This document shows, in pieces, positions 54,164 through 63,072 of a stretch of DNA of 64,000 bases. Where the stretch lies: assembly GCA_018064475.1 (NCBI GenBank), contig JAGHVD010000007.1, positions 20,158-84,157 of the forward strand, written 5' to 3'. Under the pieces are notes generated by a model. That model was not told the DNA's origin. It made no database searches and saw only the letters and a program-made list of their open reading frames with translations. The position numbers and the translations under genes are program-made. Numbering within the stretch: the stretch's first letter is position 1; the number at the start of each line of letters is the position of its first letter. The stretch comes from Candidatus Scatonaster coprocaballi (GTDB lineage Bacteria; Bacillota; Clostridia; Saccharofermentanales; Saccharofermentanaceae).

Positions 54164-54766
54164 GTGGATTACCTCGAAGGTCTTTTGTTAGGACGTCTAT
54201 GGAGTGATACGGATTTCGAGAACCGTAGGCACTTGTCCTTATTTCTCCTATATGGACTGTTTGTGGATCTGCTTGTGATCTATAACTATCTCACCGGTGG
54301 ACTGAATGGTTTGATCACCGGGTCTTTCCTTGCCAAGATGATCGTATTTGTCGTGCTCTTCTTCTTGGGGCCGGCATTGTGCTTCTCCTATTATCGAATG
54401 CCCATTTGGGGCAAGATACCTGTTCTTGCGGCCCAACTTGTGAAGTATGGCTCGCTTACGTTTTTGATTACTGCTTGGGCACGACCGAAGCTCTCCGTAT
54501 CTTTCGGCGATCTTCGTGAGTTCCTGATCTCATATTTAAACCAGACACTGGAACGTTTTACGGAGAAATATGTCGATACAGCGGGTACTTTTGCCACTGT
54601 ATTAGGCGTCATCTCCGGCGGGGTATATGTAGTGGTCGTCTTTGTACTCAATTTACTTGCGGCATTGCTCATCCCCGGAATCGTATACTGTGTCGCACGA
54701 TTTTTACAATACTGGTATGACAAGGTTATCAGCATGTTGGTGCTGACTGACGATACCGAGAAGTAA
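54164..54766 (+). CDS. Membrane protein of unknown function, 200 residues
   Basis: GTG start with AAAGGAG 6-7 nt upstream. Four membrane helices (about 25-45, 48-70, 75-100 and 150-185) with short loops; DFENRRHLSLFLLYGLF at the N-terminus. No recognised domain. The last helix pair (VYVVVVFVLNLLAALLIPGIVYC) precedes an acidic tail. Probably in its own transcript with the kinase gene that follows 17 bp later. Confidence 0.7.
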   Translation: MDYLEGLLLGRLWSDTDFENRRHLSLFLLYGLFVDLLVIYNYLTGGLNGLITGSFLAKMIVFVVLFFLGPALCFSYYRMPIWGKIPVLAAQLVKYGSLTFLITAWARPKLSVSFGDLREFLISYLNQTLERFTEKYVDTAGTFATVLGVISGGVYVVVVFVLNLLAALLIPGIVYCVARFLQYWYDKVISMLVLTDDTEK

Positions 54767-54783
54767 GATAGGAGAGCGATAAT

Positions 54784-55791
54784 ATGGCGAATTTATCAGA
54801 TAAGATTCAGGTTTCTGTTGAAGACCTGGAAGAAATGCTTGGCGTATTCGGACTTCCGGAATTTATCTCTAAGGCGGAGACGCGTTTCGTACGCCAGACG
54901 GAAGAAATTGCGCAGGAGGTTGCCTGCAAACCACAGATTAAGGTGGTGTTTGTATCCGGCCCGACCTCATCCGGTAAAACAACTTTCACGGATCGTCTTG
55001 TTTCGCAATTGCAGAAACACGGAAAGAAGGCCATCCGTCTTTCTTTGGATGATTACTATAGCTTAAATGCGCTGCACTTCGATGAAGACGGAAGACCGGA
55101 CTTCGAGAGTGCGGATACGTTGGACTTAAGATTGGCCAGCATCGATCTGGCGAAACTGGTCAGCGGCGATGAGGTGAAGACGCCGGTATTTGACTTTATG
55201 ACACGTACTCGTGTGGAATCGAAAGATCCGCCGCTGTCGATTGGTAAAGACGGTGTTGTGGTGGTGGAAGGCCTGCATGGATTGTGTGCCGAGACAACAG
55301 GAAGCTTCGACCGAAGCCAGTATCTGGGTGTGTTCATCATGCCGTATGCTTCAGTCATGGCCGATAGCAGACTTCTTGATAGTGACGATCTGCGTATGCT
55401 GCGTCGTATTGTGCGTGACGTGCGTCACCGTGGTGCGCATGCGCTGACGACCATCGATTACTGGCCGATGATCCAGAATTCGGAACAACAGTACTATCGT
55501 GACTATCTGACACGTGCGGATTATCACGTCAACTCTTTCCTTGCTTATGAGCCACTCGTGATTGCGGCACTTGCAAGAAATGATATTGCTGATGCACTGT
55601 CCGCGTATGAACAGGGGCTTCTGGCGCCTTCTGTCTTCATGGAGCGAAGCAATGTGAAGAAGGATTTCGCGGATATTGAGAAAGCCGTTGCGAAAGCAAG
55701 AATGCTGATGAACTGGCTGGAGCAGATTCCTCAGGCTCGTGAGACATTCGTACCGAAGACGTCCATCTTGAACGAATTCTTGTGTCTGTAA
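54784..55791 (+). CDS. Nucleoside (uridine) kinase-like P-loop protein
   Basis: 335 residues. P-loop GPTSSGKT at 59-66, LDDYYS follows, and the RDVRHRGAHALTTIDYWPMIQNSE stretch matches the Udk/PRK family. An acidic N-terminal ~45-residue helical region replaces the TGS-like N-terminal domain found in the ~550-residue clostridial nucleoside kinases. NTP-dependent phosphorylation of a nucleoside or ribose is expected; the actual substrate is unknown. Confidence 0.88.
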   Translation: MANLSDKIQVSVEDLEEMLGVFGLPEFISKAETRFVRQTEEIAQEVACKPQIKVVFVSGPTSSGKTTFTDRLVSQLQKHGKKAIRLSLDDYYSLNALHFDEDGRPDFESADTLDLRLASIDLAKLVSGDEVKTPVFDFMTRTRVESKDPPLSIGKDGVVVVEGLHGLCAETTGSFDRSQYLGVFIMPYASVMADSRLLDSDDLRMLRRIVRDVRHRGAHALTTIDYWPMIQNSEQQYYRDYLTRADYHVNSFLAYEPLVIAALARNDIADALSAYEQGLLAPSVFMERSNVKKDFADIEKAVAKARMLMNWLEQIPQARETFVPKTSILNEFLCL

Positions 55792-55806
55792 GGGGGAAAG
55801 CGAGAA

Positions 55807-56742
55807 ATGCCAATTCGAATTCCGAATAATCTTCCCGCTACGGGAATTCTTGAGAAAGAGCGTATCTTTGTCATGACGGAGGATCGTGCTTATATGCAGG
55901 ATATCCGTCCACTCCATCTTCTGATCCTGAATCTGATGCCGAATAAGATTGCCACCGAGACGCAGCTTCTGCGTGCGCTGTCCAATTCACCGCTTCAGGT
56001 GAATATTGACTTGCTCTATACGGCTTCTTACCATCCGAAGCATACCACGACCGAGCATCTGGTGAAGTTCTACGAGACTTTTGCCGATGTCAAAGACCGC
56101 TTCTACGACGGCATGATCATCACGGGTGCGCCGGTGGAACTGATGGATTTTGAAGAGGTGGCCTACTGGAAAGAACTCTGTGAGATCATGGAGTGGAGTA
56201 AGACTCACGTGTATTCTACGCTTCATATCTGTTGGGGCGCGCAGGCCGGTCTTTACTATCATTATGGTATTCCGAAGTATAATCTTCCTGCGAAGGTCTT
56301 TGGTGTGTTCGAACACAGTATGACCTACACGAAGCCGGTGAAACTTTTCCGCGGATTTGATGACTTCTTCTACGTTCCGCATTCCCGTCATACGGAAGTG
56401 AGAAAAGAAGATATCGAGCGCAACCCGAGTTTGCGTATCCTTTCTGAATCAGATGAGTGTGGCGTATATGCGGTGTCTGATCTGTCCGGTCGACAGATCT
56501 TCATTACCGGTCACTCGGAGTATGACGTCAATACGCTACGCGATGAGTATTTCCGCGACGTGAACAAGGGCCTCGATATTCAGGTGCCGAGGAATTACTT
56601 CCCGAATGATGATCCGAATTCGGAACCACACATGAAGTGGCGTTCCAGTTCAACATTGTTGTTTATGAATTGGCTGAACTACTACGTATATCAGGAGACA
56701 CCGTTCGACATCTCTACGATCAGCGAAGTGCCGAAGAACTGA
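55807..56742 (+). CDS. metA: Homoserine O-acyltransferase (acetyl-CoA type by residue 111)
   Basis: 311 residues. Catalytic Cys142 in HICWGAQAG, with the His/Glu triad in TGHSEYD. Position 111 is Glu ([10 protein letters not shown]); studies of MetA proteins link Glu at this site to acetyl-CoA and Gly to succinyl-CoA. The enzyme therefore probably makes O-acetylhomoserine for methionine synthesis. The start at 55807 follows a GGGGGAAAG site; the gene lies 15 bp after the kinase gene. Confidence 0.93.
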   Translation: MPIRIPNNLPATGILEKERIFVMTEDRAYMQDIRPLHLLILNLMPNKIATETQLLRALSNSPLQVNIDLLYTASYHPKHTTTEHLVKFYETFADVKDRFYDGMIITGAPVELMDFEEVAYWKELCEIMEWSKTHVYSTLHICWGAQAGLYYHYGIPKYNLPAKVFGVFEHSMTYTKPVKLFRGFDDFFYVPHSRHTEVRKEDIERNPSLRILSESDECGVYAVSDLSGRQIFITGHSEYDVNTLRDEYFRDVNKGLDIQVPRNYFPNDDPNSEPHMKWRSSSTLLFMNWLNYYVYQETPFDISTISEVPKN

Positions 56743-56754
56743 CGGAGGGGTGAC

Positions 56755-57696
56755 ATGCTGTCTTCAATTGACATCGATGAAGCACTGGTTTCGGCATTGA
56801 AGCCGAATCGATCTGAACAAGGACATAAAGGTAACTTCGGCCGGCTCCTCATCTATGCCGGATCGAAGGGCATGGGGGGCGCAGCCATTCTTGCAACCGG
56901 GGCGGCGCTACGCTCGGGAGTCGGATTGGTCTTTGTGTTGTCTCCAGATGAGATCCAAAGCGCATTGATGACGCGTTGCCCGGAGGCGATGCAACTTCAG
57001 ATTCCAAGTAATCAGACGGAGAATTCACGTCCGAAGCTCATGCCGCTTGTTGCGCATGTGGAGTATCCGAAGGAGAACTGGTTCGCATCGATGATCGTGG
57101 AGAAGGATGCAGTCCTGATGGGACCTGGACTTGCAACAGAACGGGTAGACGTGAAGGAGAATCTTCCGATTGCTATTGCGCAAGCCCGTCATCTGGTGCT
57201 CGATGCAGGTGCGCTGTCTGTACTTGCTGCGTCCGGCCAGCAGCAAGCGTGGCTGACATCGCGTGTGGAATCTGGACTTGCTCCTGCCGTACTGACCCCG
57301 CATATGGGTGAGTTCCAGAGACTGCTTCCAGGATGGAAGATGGGCGATCTTGCGGCAGCGGGTGCTTTTGCCAAAGAAAATCACGTTATTCTGGTTCTGA
57401 AAAGTAACGAAACCAACATATTTACTCCGTCCGGGAAGTGGTATAGTAACCATGTGAGCAATTCCGGCTTGGCCAAAGGCGGGTCCGGCGATGTGCTGTC
57501 AGGCTTACTTACGGGCCTTCTGGCTACCGGCATGACGGAAGAGGCGGCTGCAATTGCTGCGGTAAAGATTCATAGTATGGCTGGTGAACAGGCGCGGGCG
57601 GAACATGGTGCCTATGCGATGTTGCCCTCCATGTTGTGGGATTATTTAGAAGTTTGTTATCACAAACTCCAGTGGGAGAAGGGAAGCGAAACATAA
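56755..57696 (+). CDS. nnrD: ADP/ATP-dependent NAD(P)HX dehydratase
   Basis: 313 residues. GHKGNFGRLLIYAGSKGMGGAAIL and SGLAKGGSGDVLSGLLTGL are the ribokinase-like YjeF_C signatures. It repairs hydrated NAD(P)H. The usual N-terminal epimerase domain (YjeF_N/NnrE) is not fused here. Its TAA stop shares one base with the ATG of alr. Confidence 0.93.
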   Translation: MLSSIDIDEALVSALKPNRSEQGHKGNFGRLLIYAGSKGMGGAAILATGAALRSGVGLVFVLSPDEIQSALMTRCPEAMQLQIPSNQTENSRPKLMPLVAHVEYPKENWFASMIVEKDAVLMGPGLATERVDVKENLPIAIAQARHLVLDAGALSVLAASGQQQAWLTSRVESGLAPAVLTPHMGEFQRLLPGWKMGDLAAAGAFAKENHVILVLKSNETNIFTPSGKWYSNHVSNSGLAKGGSGDVLSGLLTGLLATGMTEEAAAIAAVKIHSMAGEQARAEHGAYAMLPSMLWDYLEVCYHKLQWEKGSET

Positions 57697-58880
57697 TGGA
57701 AAGATTTCCAAACCGCTCTTGGGCGGAGATCAATCTGGATATCCTGGCAGAGAATATGCGGGAGATCCGCCGCGTGACGAAGCGCAGTGCGAAGATCATG
57801 GCAGTCGTCAAGGCAGATGCTTATGGACACGGTGCAATCGAGACTGCACGTGTGCTGCTGGATAACGGTGCGGACAAGTTGGCCGTGTCGATGCTGGACG
57901 AAGCAATCGAGTTACGTGAGAACGGCATCAGCGTGCCGATTCTGATTCTAGGTCACACTGATCCGAGAAGAATCTCACAGTTGATCGAGAATGATATTGA
58001 ACAGGCGGTCTACTCTCTTGAGTATGCACAGGCTATCTCGAAGAAGGCCGTGATCCTTGAGCGTACAGCACGTATCCACATTAAGTATGATACAGGCATG
58101 AACCGACTGGGCTTCTTGTCCGGAGAGTCTTCCATTGAGGCGATCCTAGCTATCTCGGAACTCCCAGGCATCGAGATCGAGGGCATGTTCTCGCATTTTG
58201 CCATGTCCGATACGGACGATGATGAATATACCATGAAGCAGTTTGAGGCATTTACCAAGATGGCGCAAGCGCTGGAAGAACGCGGTCTGGAGATCCCGAC
58301 CAAGCATATCTGCAATAGTGCGGGTATCCTTCGTTTCCCACAGATGCATATGGATATGGTCCGTGCAGGATTGATCGTGTATGGCATGATGCCAAAGGGC
58401 TGCCCAAGTCCATATACAGATTTTGAAGTAAGACCGGCGATGACATTGAAGTCCAGCGTCGTACACGTCAAGGATATTCCGGTAGGAGAGACGATCAGCT
58501 ACGGTAGACATTTCAAGACCGAACGTCCGAGTACCATTGCGACGATTGCAATTGGGTACGCGGATGGATATTTAAGAAGACTCTCCAACCGCGCGGAGGT
58601 CCTGATCAACGGTTATCGCGCGCCGGTCGTAGGAAACATCTGCATGGATATGTGTATGGTGGATGTCACAGATCTTCCGGAGAAACCTTCTGTAGGTGAC
58701 GAAGTCGTCCTCTTTGGTAAACAACGTTCTCGGAAGGGTGAGAAGGAGATTCCGGTTGATGAGATCTCGGATATGCTCGATACGATCAACTACGAGGTGA
58801 CATGTCTAGTCGGTAAGAGAATTCCTCGTGTGTATATTCGCGACAATAAAATCGTCCAGATGCATAGCTCAATCTGGTAA
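57696..58880 (+). CDS. alr: Alanine racemase
   Basis: 394 residues from the ATG at 57696. The pyridoxal-phosphate Lys is in AVVKADAYGHG; SYGRHF holds the catalytic Tyr, and NICMDMCMVDVTD and YEVTCLVGKRIPRVY are C-terminal signatures. It supplies D-Ala for peptidoglycan, which Ddl (same window) then joins. Overlaps nnrD by 1 base. The last ~10 residues (KIVQMHSSIW) are variable. Confidence 0.96.
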   Translation: MERFPNRSWAEINLDILAENMREIRRVTKRSAKIMAVVKADAYGHGAIETARVLLDNGADKLAVSMLDEAIELRENGISVPILILGHTDPRRISQLIENDIEQAVYSLEYAQAISKKAVILERTARIHIKYDTGMNRLGFLSGESSIEAILAISELPGIEIEGMFSHFAMSDTDDDEYTMKQFEAFTKMAQALEERGLEIPTKHICNSAGILRFPQMHMDMVRAGLIVYGMMPKGCPSPYTDFEVRPAMTLKSSVVHVKDIPVGETISYGRHFKTERPSTIATIAIGYADGYLRRLSNRAEVLINGYRAPVVGNICMDMCMVDVTDLPEKPSVGDEVVLFGKQRSRKGEKEIPVDEISDMLDTINYEVTCLVGKRIPRVYIRDNKIVQMHSSIW

Positions 58881-58883
58881 GGC

Positions 58884-58912
58884 TTGACTTTACATCTAAC
58901 ACCTAGTATAAT
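58884..58912 (+). promoter_or_regulatory. Sigma-A promoter of rpmH
   Basis: TTGACT (58884-58889), a 17-bp spacer and TATAAT (58907-58912), 72 bp before the rpmH start. It begins just after the alr stop. Confidence 0.92.
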
Positions 58913-58983
58913 TCTATCGCTATTTGTATCGATTATTCGTGTAATAGAAGGTAAAAGAGACTAATTTTTGGAGGTAGATCCAT

Positions 58984-59118
58984 ATGAAAATGACATATCA
59001 GCCTAAGAAGAGACAGAGAAGTAAGGTTCACGGTTTCCGTGCAAGAATGCAGACTGCTTCAGGTCGCGACGTTCTGAAGAGAAGAAGACTGAAGGGAAGA
59101 AAGAGTCTTACAGTATAA
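58984..59118 (+). CDS. rpmH: 50S ribosomal protein bL34
   Basis: 44 residues, too short for many gene finders. The sequence begins [20 protein letters not shown] and ends GRKSLTV, the L34 signature. GGAGG lies 9 nt upstream of the ATG. It heads the conserved rpmH-rnpA-yidD-yidC-jag-mnmE-mnmG block. Confidence 0.98.
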   Translation: MKMTYQPKKRQRSKVHGFRARMQTASGRDVLKRRRLKGRKSLTV

Positions 59119-59146
59119 GGATCACCCAAGTGGTCCTTTATTTTTA
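59117..59146 (+). terminator. Hairpin with T-run between rpmH and rnpA
   Basis: AAGGATCAC (59117-59125) pairs with GTGGTCCTT (59130-59138), loop CCAA, then TATTTTTA. It starts inside the rpmH stop codon and probably lowers readthrough so that L34 is made in excess over RnpA. Confidence 0.75.
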
Positions 59147-59171
59147 AGAAAGTCGAAGCAGGTAATGTGTC

Positions 59172-59558
59172 ATGCTGAAGACCACGCGGACATTACGATT
59201 GAATTATGAGTTTTCCCGCGTATATAAGAGGGGAAGTTTCGCCACGGGGCGCTATTTGAGCGTACACTGTTTTAAGCGAAGCCCACATCTGAAGCATAAT
59301 TTGACACCCATCCCGGCTGAACTTGTCCGGGTAGGGTTTACCAATGGCCATGGCAGGAAGACTGCTGTAGCCAGAAATCGTGCTAAACGATTAATGCGAG
59401 CGGCTTTCCAGGTGTACGAACCATCAGTTCGTGCCGGATACGATATTATCTTCCTGATGAAGACCGGCTTTGATATTCCGAAATATCAGGAAGTAGAGAA
59501 AGAGATGGGAAGGCACCTTTCCAAGTTGGGTTTGCTTGATTCTGGGGATGATGTATGA
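59172..59558 (+). CDS. rnpA: Ribonuclease P protein component
   Basis: 128 residues. VGFTNGHGRKTAVARNRAKRLMR contains the RNR-type RNA-binding motif of the family; KTTRTLRLNYEFSRVYKRG at the N-terminus fits. It assists the catalytic RNA in tRNA 5' maturation. The ribosome-binding site is weak. Overlaps yidD by 4 bp. Confidence 0.95.
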   Translation: MLKTTRTLRLNYEFSRVYKRGSFATGRYLSVHCFKRSPHLKHNLTPIPAELVRVGFTNGHGRKTAVARNRAKRLMRAAFQVYEPSVRAGYDIIFLMKTGFDIPKYQEVEKEMGRHLSKLGLLDSGDDV

Positions 59559-59764
59559 AGAATCTGGCGATCAAATTGATCAGAATATACCAGAATTCTC
59601 ATGGCCCGAATCATATCGGGCATTGTAGATTCTATCCGACATGTTCGCAGTATACCCTCGAGGCGATCGAGAAGTATGGCTTCGTGCGTGGCTCGTTGAA
59701 GGGAATCTGGCGGATATTGCGATGCAACCCGCTCAGCAAAGGTGGATATGACCCGTTGAAGTAA
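59555..59764 (+). CDS. yidD: Membrane protein insertion efficiency factor YidD
   Basis: 69 residues. Motif RFYPTCSQYTLEAIEKYG and the end RCNPLSKGGYDPL define the family. It helps YidC. The ATG lies in the rnpA stop region (ATGA). Confidence 0.95.
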   Translation: MKNLAIKLIRIYQNSHGPNHIGHCRFYPTCSQYTLEAIEKYGFVRGSLKGIWRILRCNPLSKGGYDPLK

Positions 59765-59834
59765 GTGAAGTGAATCGGTGTGACGGAACAAAGAACAGCT
59801 GAATCGTCACTCCGGTAGTGCATAGGAGCAAATA

Positions 59835-60851
59835 ATGGGATTTTTTGACTTTATCAACACACCACTCGCTAAGTTGTTCGGCTGGATGACCAGTCTTCTT
59901 TACGAGTTTTTCGGCAATTTCGGCTTGGCAATCATTTTCCTGACGATTATTGTTCGTGGCCTTACGATGCCACTTAACATTCGTTCTGCGAAATCCATGA
60001 TGAAGCAACAGACGCTGGCAGATAAGCAGGCGGCGATCAGAAGAAAGTACCCAGATGATAAGCAGAAACAGAATGAGGAGATTCAGAAACTCTTTACAGA
60101 GAATGGTGTTTCTCCGCTCTCCGGATGCTTGATGCCGTTACTGACGTTGATTTTCCTTATCCCAATGTACTACATCGTACGTGAGCCACTGCGCTACGTT
60201 ACTGGCGTAAGTAAGTCCAATATCTCCCAGATGGGTGAACTGCTGGGTATCTCGGGCGTAGGTAATAACAACATTCCTTTGATTACAAGACTGACACAAG
60301 ATGGTAAGGCCATGTCGGATATGGTCGGCAAGGGTCTCATCAAAGTACAGCAGATCCCGAACATGAAGTTCCTGGGTCTGGATCTTGGTGCGACACCAGC
60401 TTGGCTGCCGTCTAAAATCAAGTCTGATCTGTCACTCTATTTGCCTCTTCTGATTATCCCAGTTCTGGTTCTGGTTACCACCATTCTTCAGAATGTGATC
60501 GTCAATGCAACCAAGCCTGATGCGAAGCAGAAGAAAGAAGACAAAGAACGTGCAAAGAATAACCCGGCATTTTCCGAACAGAAGGAACCTGGTGCAGGTA
60601 CTGCAACGATGATCACCAAGATCATGCCGATCATCATGGTTGTCTCTACATTCATGCTCCCTGCGGCATTCGGCTTCTACTGGATCGCTGGTAACCTGAT
60701 GAGCATGTTGCAGCAGGTATTGACCTATTTCATGTTCAGCAAACCATATGAAGAGAAGAAGCAGGAACTTCTGGAAGCAAAGCGTGATCTCTTCAAGAAG
60801 AAGAAGGCCTTAGCTGCGGAAGGCGCGAATGGCAAGAAGGGTAAGAAATAA
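59835..60851 (+). CDS. yidC: Membrane protein insertase YidC/OxaA
   Basis: 338 residues, the shorter Gram-positive form. Five membrane helices; the conserved Arg of the hydrophilic groove is in IIVRGLTMPLN, and a cytoplasmic coiled region (KQAAIRRKYPDDKQKQNEEI) follows. The C-terminus is a basic KKKALAAEG tail for ribosome contact. No lipoprotein signal is evident. It inserts membrane proteins, alone or with SecYEG. Confidence 0.95.
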   Translation: MGFFDFINTPLAKLFGWMTSLLYEFFGNFGLAIIFLTIIVRGLTMPLNIRSAKSMMKQQTLADKQAAIRRKYPDDKQKQNEEIQKLFTENGVSPLSGCLMPLLTLIFLIPMYYIVREPLRYVTGVSKSNISQMGELLGISGVGNNNIPLITRLTQDGKAMSDMVGKGLIKVQQIPNMKFLGLDLGATPAWLPSKIKSDLSLYLPLLIIPVLVLVTTILQNVIVNATKPDAKQKKEDKERAKNNPAFSEQKEPGAGTATMITKIMPIIMVVSTFMLPAAFGFYWIAGNLMSMLQQVLTYFMFSKPYEEKKQELLEAKRDLFKKKKALAAEGANGKKGKK

Positions 60852-60897
60852 TTACATACATCTCCCTGAAGATGTGTGACAAGGAGGCATAGGCTAT

Positions 60898-61590
60898 ATG
60901 GAAAAAACAGTGACCAAAACAGCGAAGTCAGTAGACGAAGCTGTCGAACTCGCACTCGCAGAGTTGGGCGTGGAGAAAGACCAGGCACAGATTGAAATCG
61001 TCGAAGAAGAGAAAGGTTTCTTGGGAATCGGCAAGAAGGGTGCGACCGTACGTGTAACTGCAGAAGTTGCAGAGATCGTAGAAGAAGAGGATGACGGCGA
61101 CGTGTACTACGGCGATGACGAGTCATTCGAAGGTGATGAGGCAAGTGAGGCAGAAGATGCTGCTGTTTCTTTCGTAGCAGAGGTTCTGTCCGGAATTGGC
61201 ATTCACGGCAAGCTTGATTCCTATCGTGAAGAGGATGTAATCTATATCACTGTCAGTGGTCAGGATTGCGGTGCAGCAATCGGTCGTCATGGTGAGACGC
61301 TGGATTCCATTTCTTATCTGACTAACCTGGTTGCGAATCGTCATAGTGAGCAGAGACTTCGTGTTATGCTCGATGTTGGCGGATATAGAAAACACAGAGA
61401 AGAAGTGCTGATCAATATGGCGCATAAGGCGGCAAATCAGGTGCTTCGTAATAAGCGTGCGTATGCACTGGAACCGATGAACCCGGCTGAACGCCGCATC
61501 ATCCATTCTGAACTCCAGAATGTTGAGGGTGTTACCACGCATAGTGAGGGCGAAGAGCCGAACCGCAAAGTTGTGGTTACACTCGAGTAA
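60898..61590 (+). CDS. jag: RNA-binding protein Jag/KhpB
   Basis: 230 residues: a Jag_N domain (1-52, EEEKGFLGIGKKGA), an acidic linker (VEEEDDGDVYYGDDES), a KH domain (IYITVSGQDCGAAIGRHGETL) and a C-terminal R3H domain (LEPMNPAERRIIHSELQ). It binds RNA and in streptococci affects cell elongation. Between yidC and mnmE as usual. Confidence 0.94.
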   Translation: MEKTVTKTAKSVDEAVELALAELGVEKDQAQIEIVEEEKGFLGIGKKGATVRVTAEVAEIVEEEDDGDVYYGDDESFEGDEASEAEDAAVSFVAEVLSGIGIHGKLDSYREEDVIYITVSGQDCGAAIGRHGETLDSISYLTNLVANRHSEQRLRVMLDVGGYRKHREEVLINMAHKAANQVLRNKRAYALEPMNPAERRIIHSELQNVEGVTTHSEGEEPNRKVVVTLE

Positions 61591-61623
61591 TTCACCCGAA
61601 TTCCCAAGGGGAGGCGAAGTCTG

Positions 61624-63060
61624 TTGGAGAAGCCGTATTGCGCATGTGCGACACCGCCGGGAACCAGCGGAATTGCAGTGATCCGAATGGCCGGAGAAGG
61701 TTCGACCGCGATCATGGATCGGGTCTTCCGTATTCGTCGTGCGGCAGACGATGCCAAGTCTGTGACGGATATGCGTGGCTATACAGTTGCATACGGTGTT
61801 CTGGTTGATCCCACATCCGAGACAATTGTGGATGAGGTGATGGTCACTCGTTTTCGCGCACCCCATTCCTATACAGGTGAAGAATCAGTTGAGATCTCTT
61901 GTCATGGCGGTACAACCGTCCGACAGGAGATTCTTCGCGTTTTACAGGAGAATGGTGCCCGCATGGCCGGACCGGGTGAATTTACGAAGCGAGCTTTCCT
62001 TGCAGGAAAACTTGATCTATCCCAGGCCGAAGCCGTTATGGACGTCATTTCGGCGGACTCAGATCTGGCACTCCGTGCCGCCCAATCTCAACTCCAGGGA
62101 AGTCTTCGAAATGAGATTCGAAGCATCAGCGAGTCCCTCTACGAGGCGCTGGCAGTTATGGAGATGTGGGTGGATGAGCCGGATGACGAGGATGCGCAGC
62201 AGGCATTACACGACAATGCAGACAAGATTTCTCGTATTCGCACACAGATCCAGGCTTTGGCGGACACCTACCGTCAAGGACGTATGCTGAAAGAACGTAT
62301 GCGTGTGGTGATTTGTGGCGTGCCCAATAGTGGAAAATCGTCGTTACTCAATCGTCTGAGCGGCTACGAGCGGGCCATTGTGACCGATACACCGGGTACA
62401 ACGAGAGATACGCTGGAAGTTCAGACCAGCATTCTGGGCGTACCGGTCACCTTAATTGATACCGCTGGCATTCGCGAGACGAGTGATCGAATAGAAGCGA
62501 TGGGCGTCGTCCGCGCAAATGATGCCATGGAGGAAGCAGATCTGGTGTTCTGGTTGGTCTATCCGGATGAACAGGACGTGGTTCTACAGGCGTCCATGAT
62601 CGACCGTCTGATGAAGCTTCGACCGGATGTGCGAATCGGGCTCCTGATGAGTAAGTCCGATCTTGTTGATGAGTCCGAGGCACAGAAAGAGATTGACAAA
62701 CTCGAAGCTCTGATTCTGGAGAAGGGATACTCTCGCAAACTCGATTTCGTCGAGCGGATCTCTGCTTCGAACGGCGACGGGATTTCTAAGATGGAAGCAT
62801 TCATTCGTAGTTCCTACGATGAGATGGGCAGCAATACTTCACAGGGTATGCTACTGACGAACCAGCGCCACTATGAGATCCTTGTGACTGTGATGGAGAA
62901 ACTGGAAGAAGTAGTGAAGCTTTGTAAGAATGGGGAAAGCCTTGAGGCGCCTTCTTTGGTGCTTCGCACGGCGATGGAAGAACTGGGCGAGATTACCGGT
63001 GATTCCGTAAGCGATAAATTGGTGGATACGATTTTCTCTCGTTTTTGCGTGGGAAAATAA
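61624..63060 (+). CDS. mnmE: tRNA uridine-5-carboxymethylaminomethyl modification GTPase
   Basis: 478 residues with a TTG start (GGGGAGG 8 nt upstream). N-terminal tetrahydrofolate-binding domain, a G domain with P-loop GVPNSGKSS (about 234-242) and DTPGTTRDT, and the C-terminal FCVGK with its catalytic Cys. With MnmG it modifies U34 of some tRNAs. Confidence 0.96.
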   Translation: MEKPYCACATPPGTSGIAVIRMAGEGSTAIMDRVFRIRRAADDAKSVTDMRGYTVAYGVLVDPTSETIVDEVMVTRFRAPHSYTGEESVEISCHGGTTVRQEILRVLQENGARMAGPGEFTKRAFLAGKLDLSQAEAVMDVISADSDLALRAAQSQLQGSLRNEIRSISESLYEALAVMEMWVDEPDDEDAQQALHDNADKISRIRTQIQALADTYRQGRMLKERMRVVICGVPNSGKSSLLNRLSGYERAIVTDTPGTTRDTLEVQTSILGVPVTLIDTAGIRETSDRIEAMGVVRANDAMEEADLVFWLVYPDEQDVVLQASMIDRLMKLRPDVRIGLLMSKSDLVDESEAQKEIDKLEALILEKGYSRKLDFVERISASNGDGISKMEAFIRSSYDEMGSNTSQGMLLTNQRHYEILVTVMEKLEEVVKLCKNGESLEAPSLVLRTAMEELGEITGDSVSDKLVDTIFSRFCVGK

Positions 63061-63072
63061 TCGGAGTGGAAA

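Noticed and set aside
58881..58983. Possible oriC beside rpmH
   Set aside because: Only about 100 bp, no DnaA boxes or AT-rich unwinding element, and no dnaA; contains instead a consensus promoter and ribosome-binding site.
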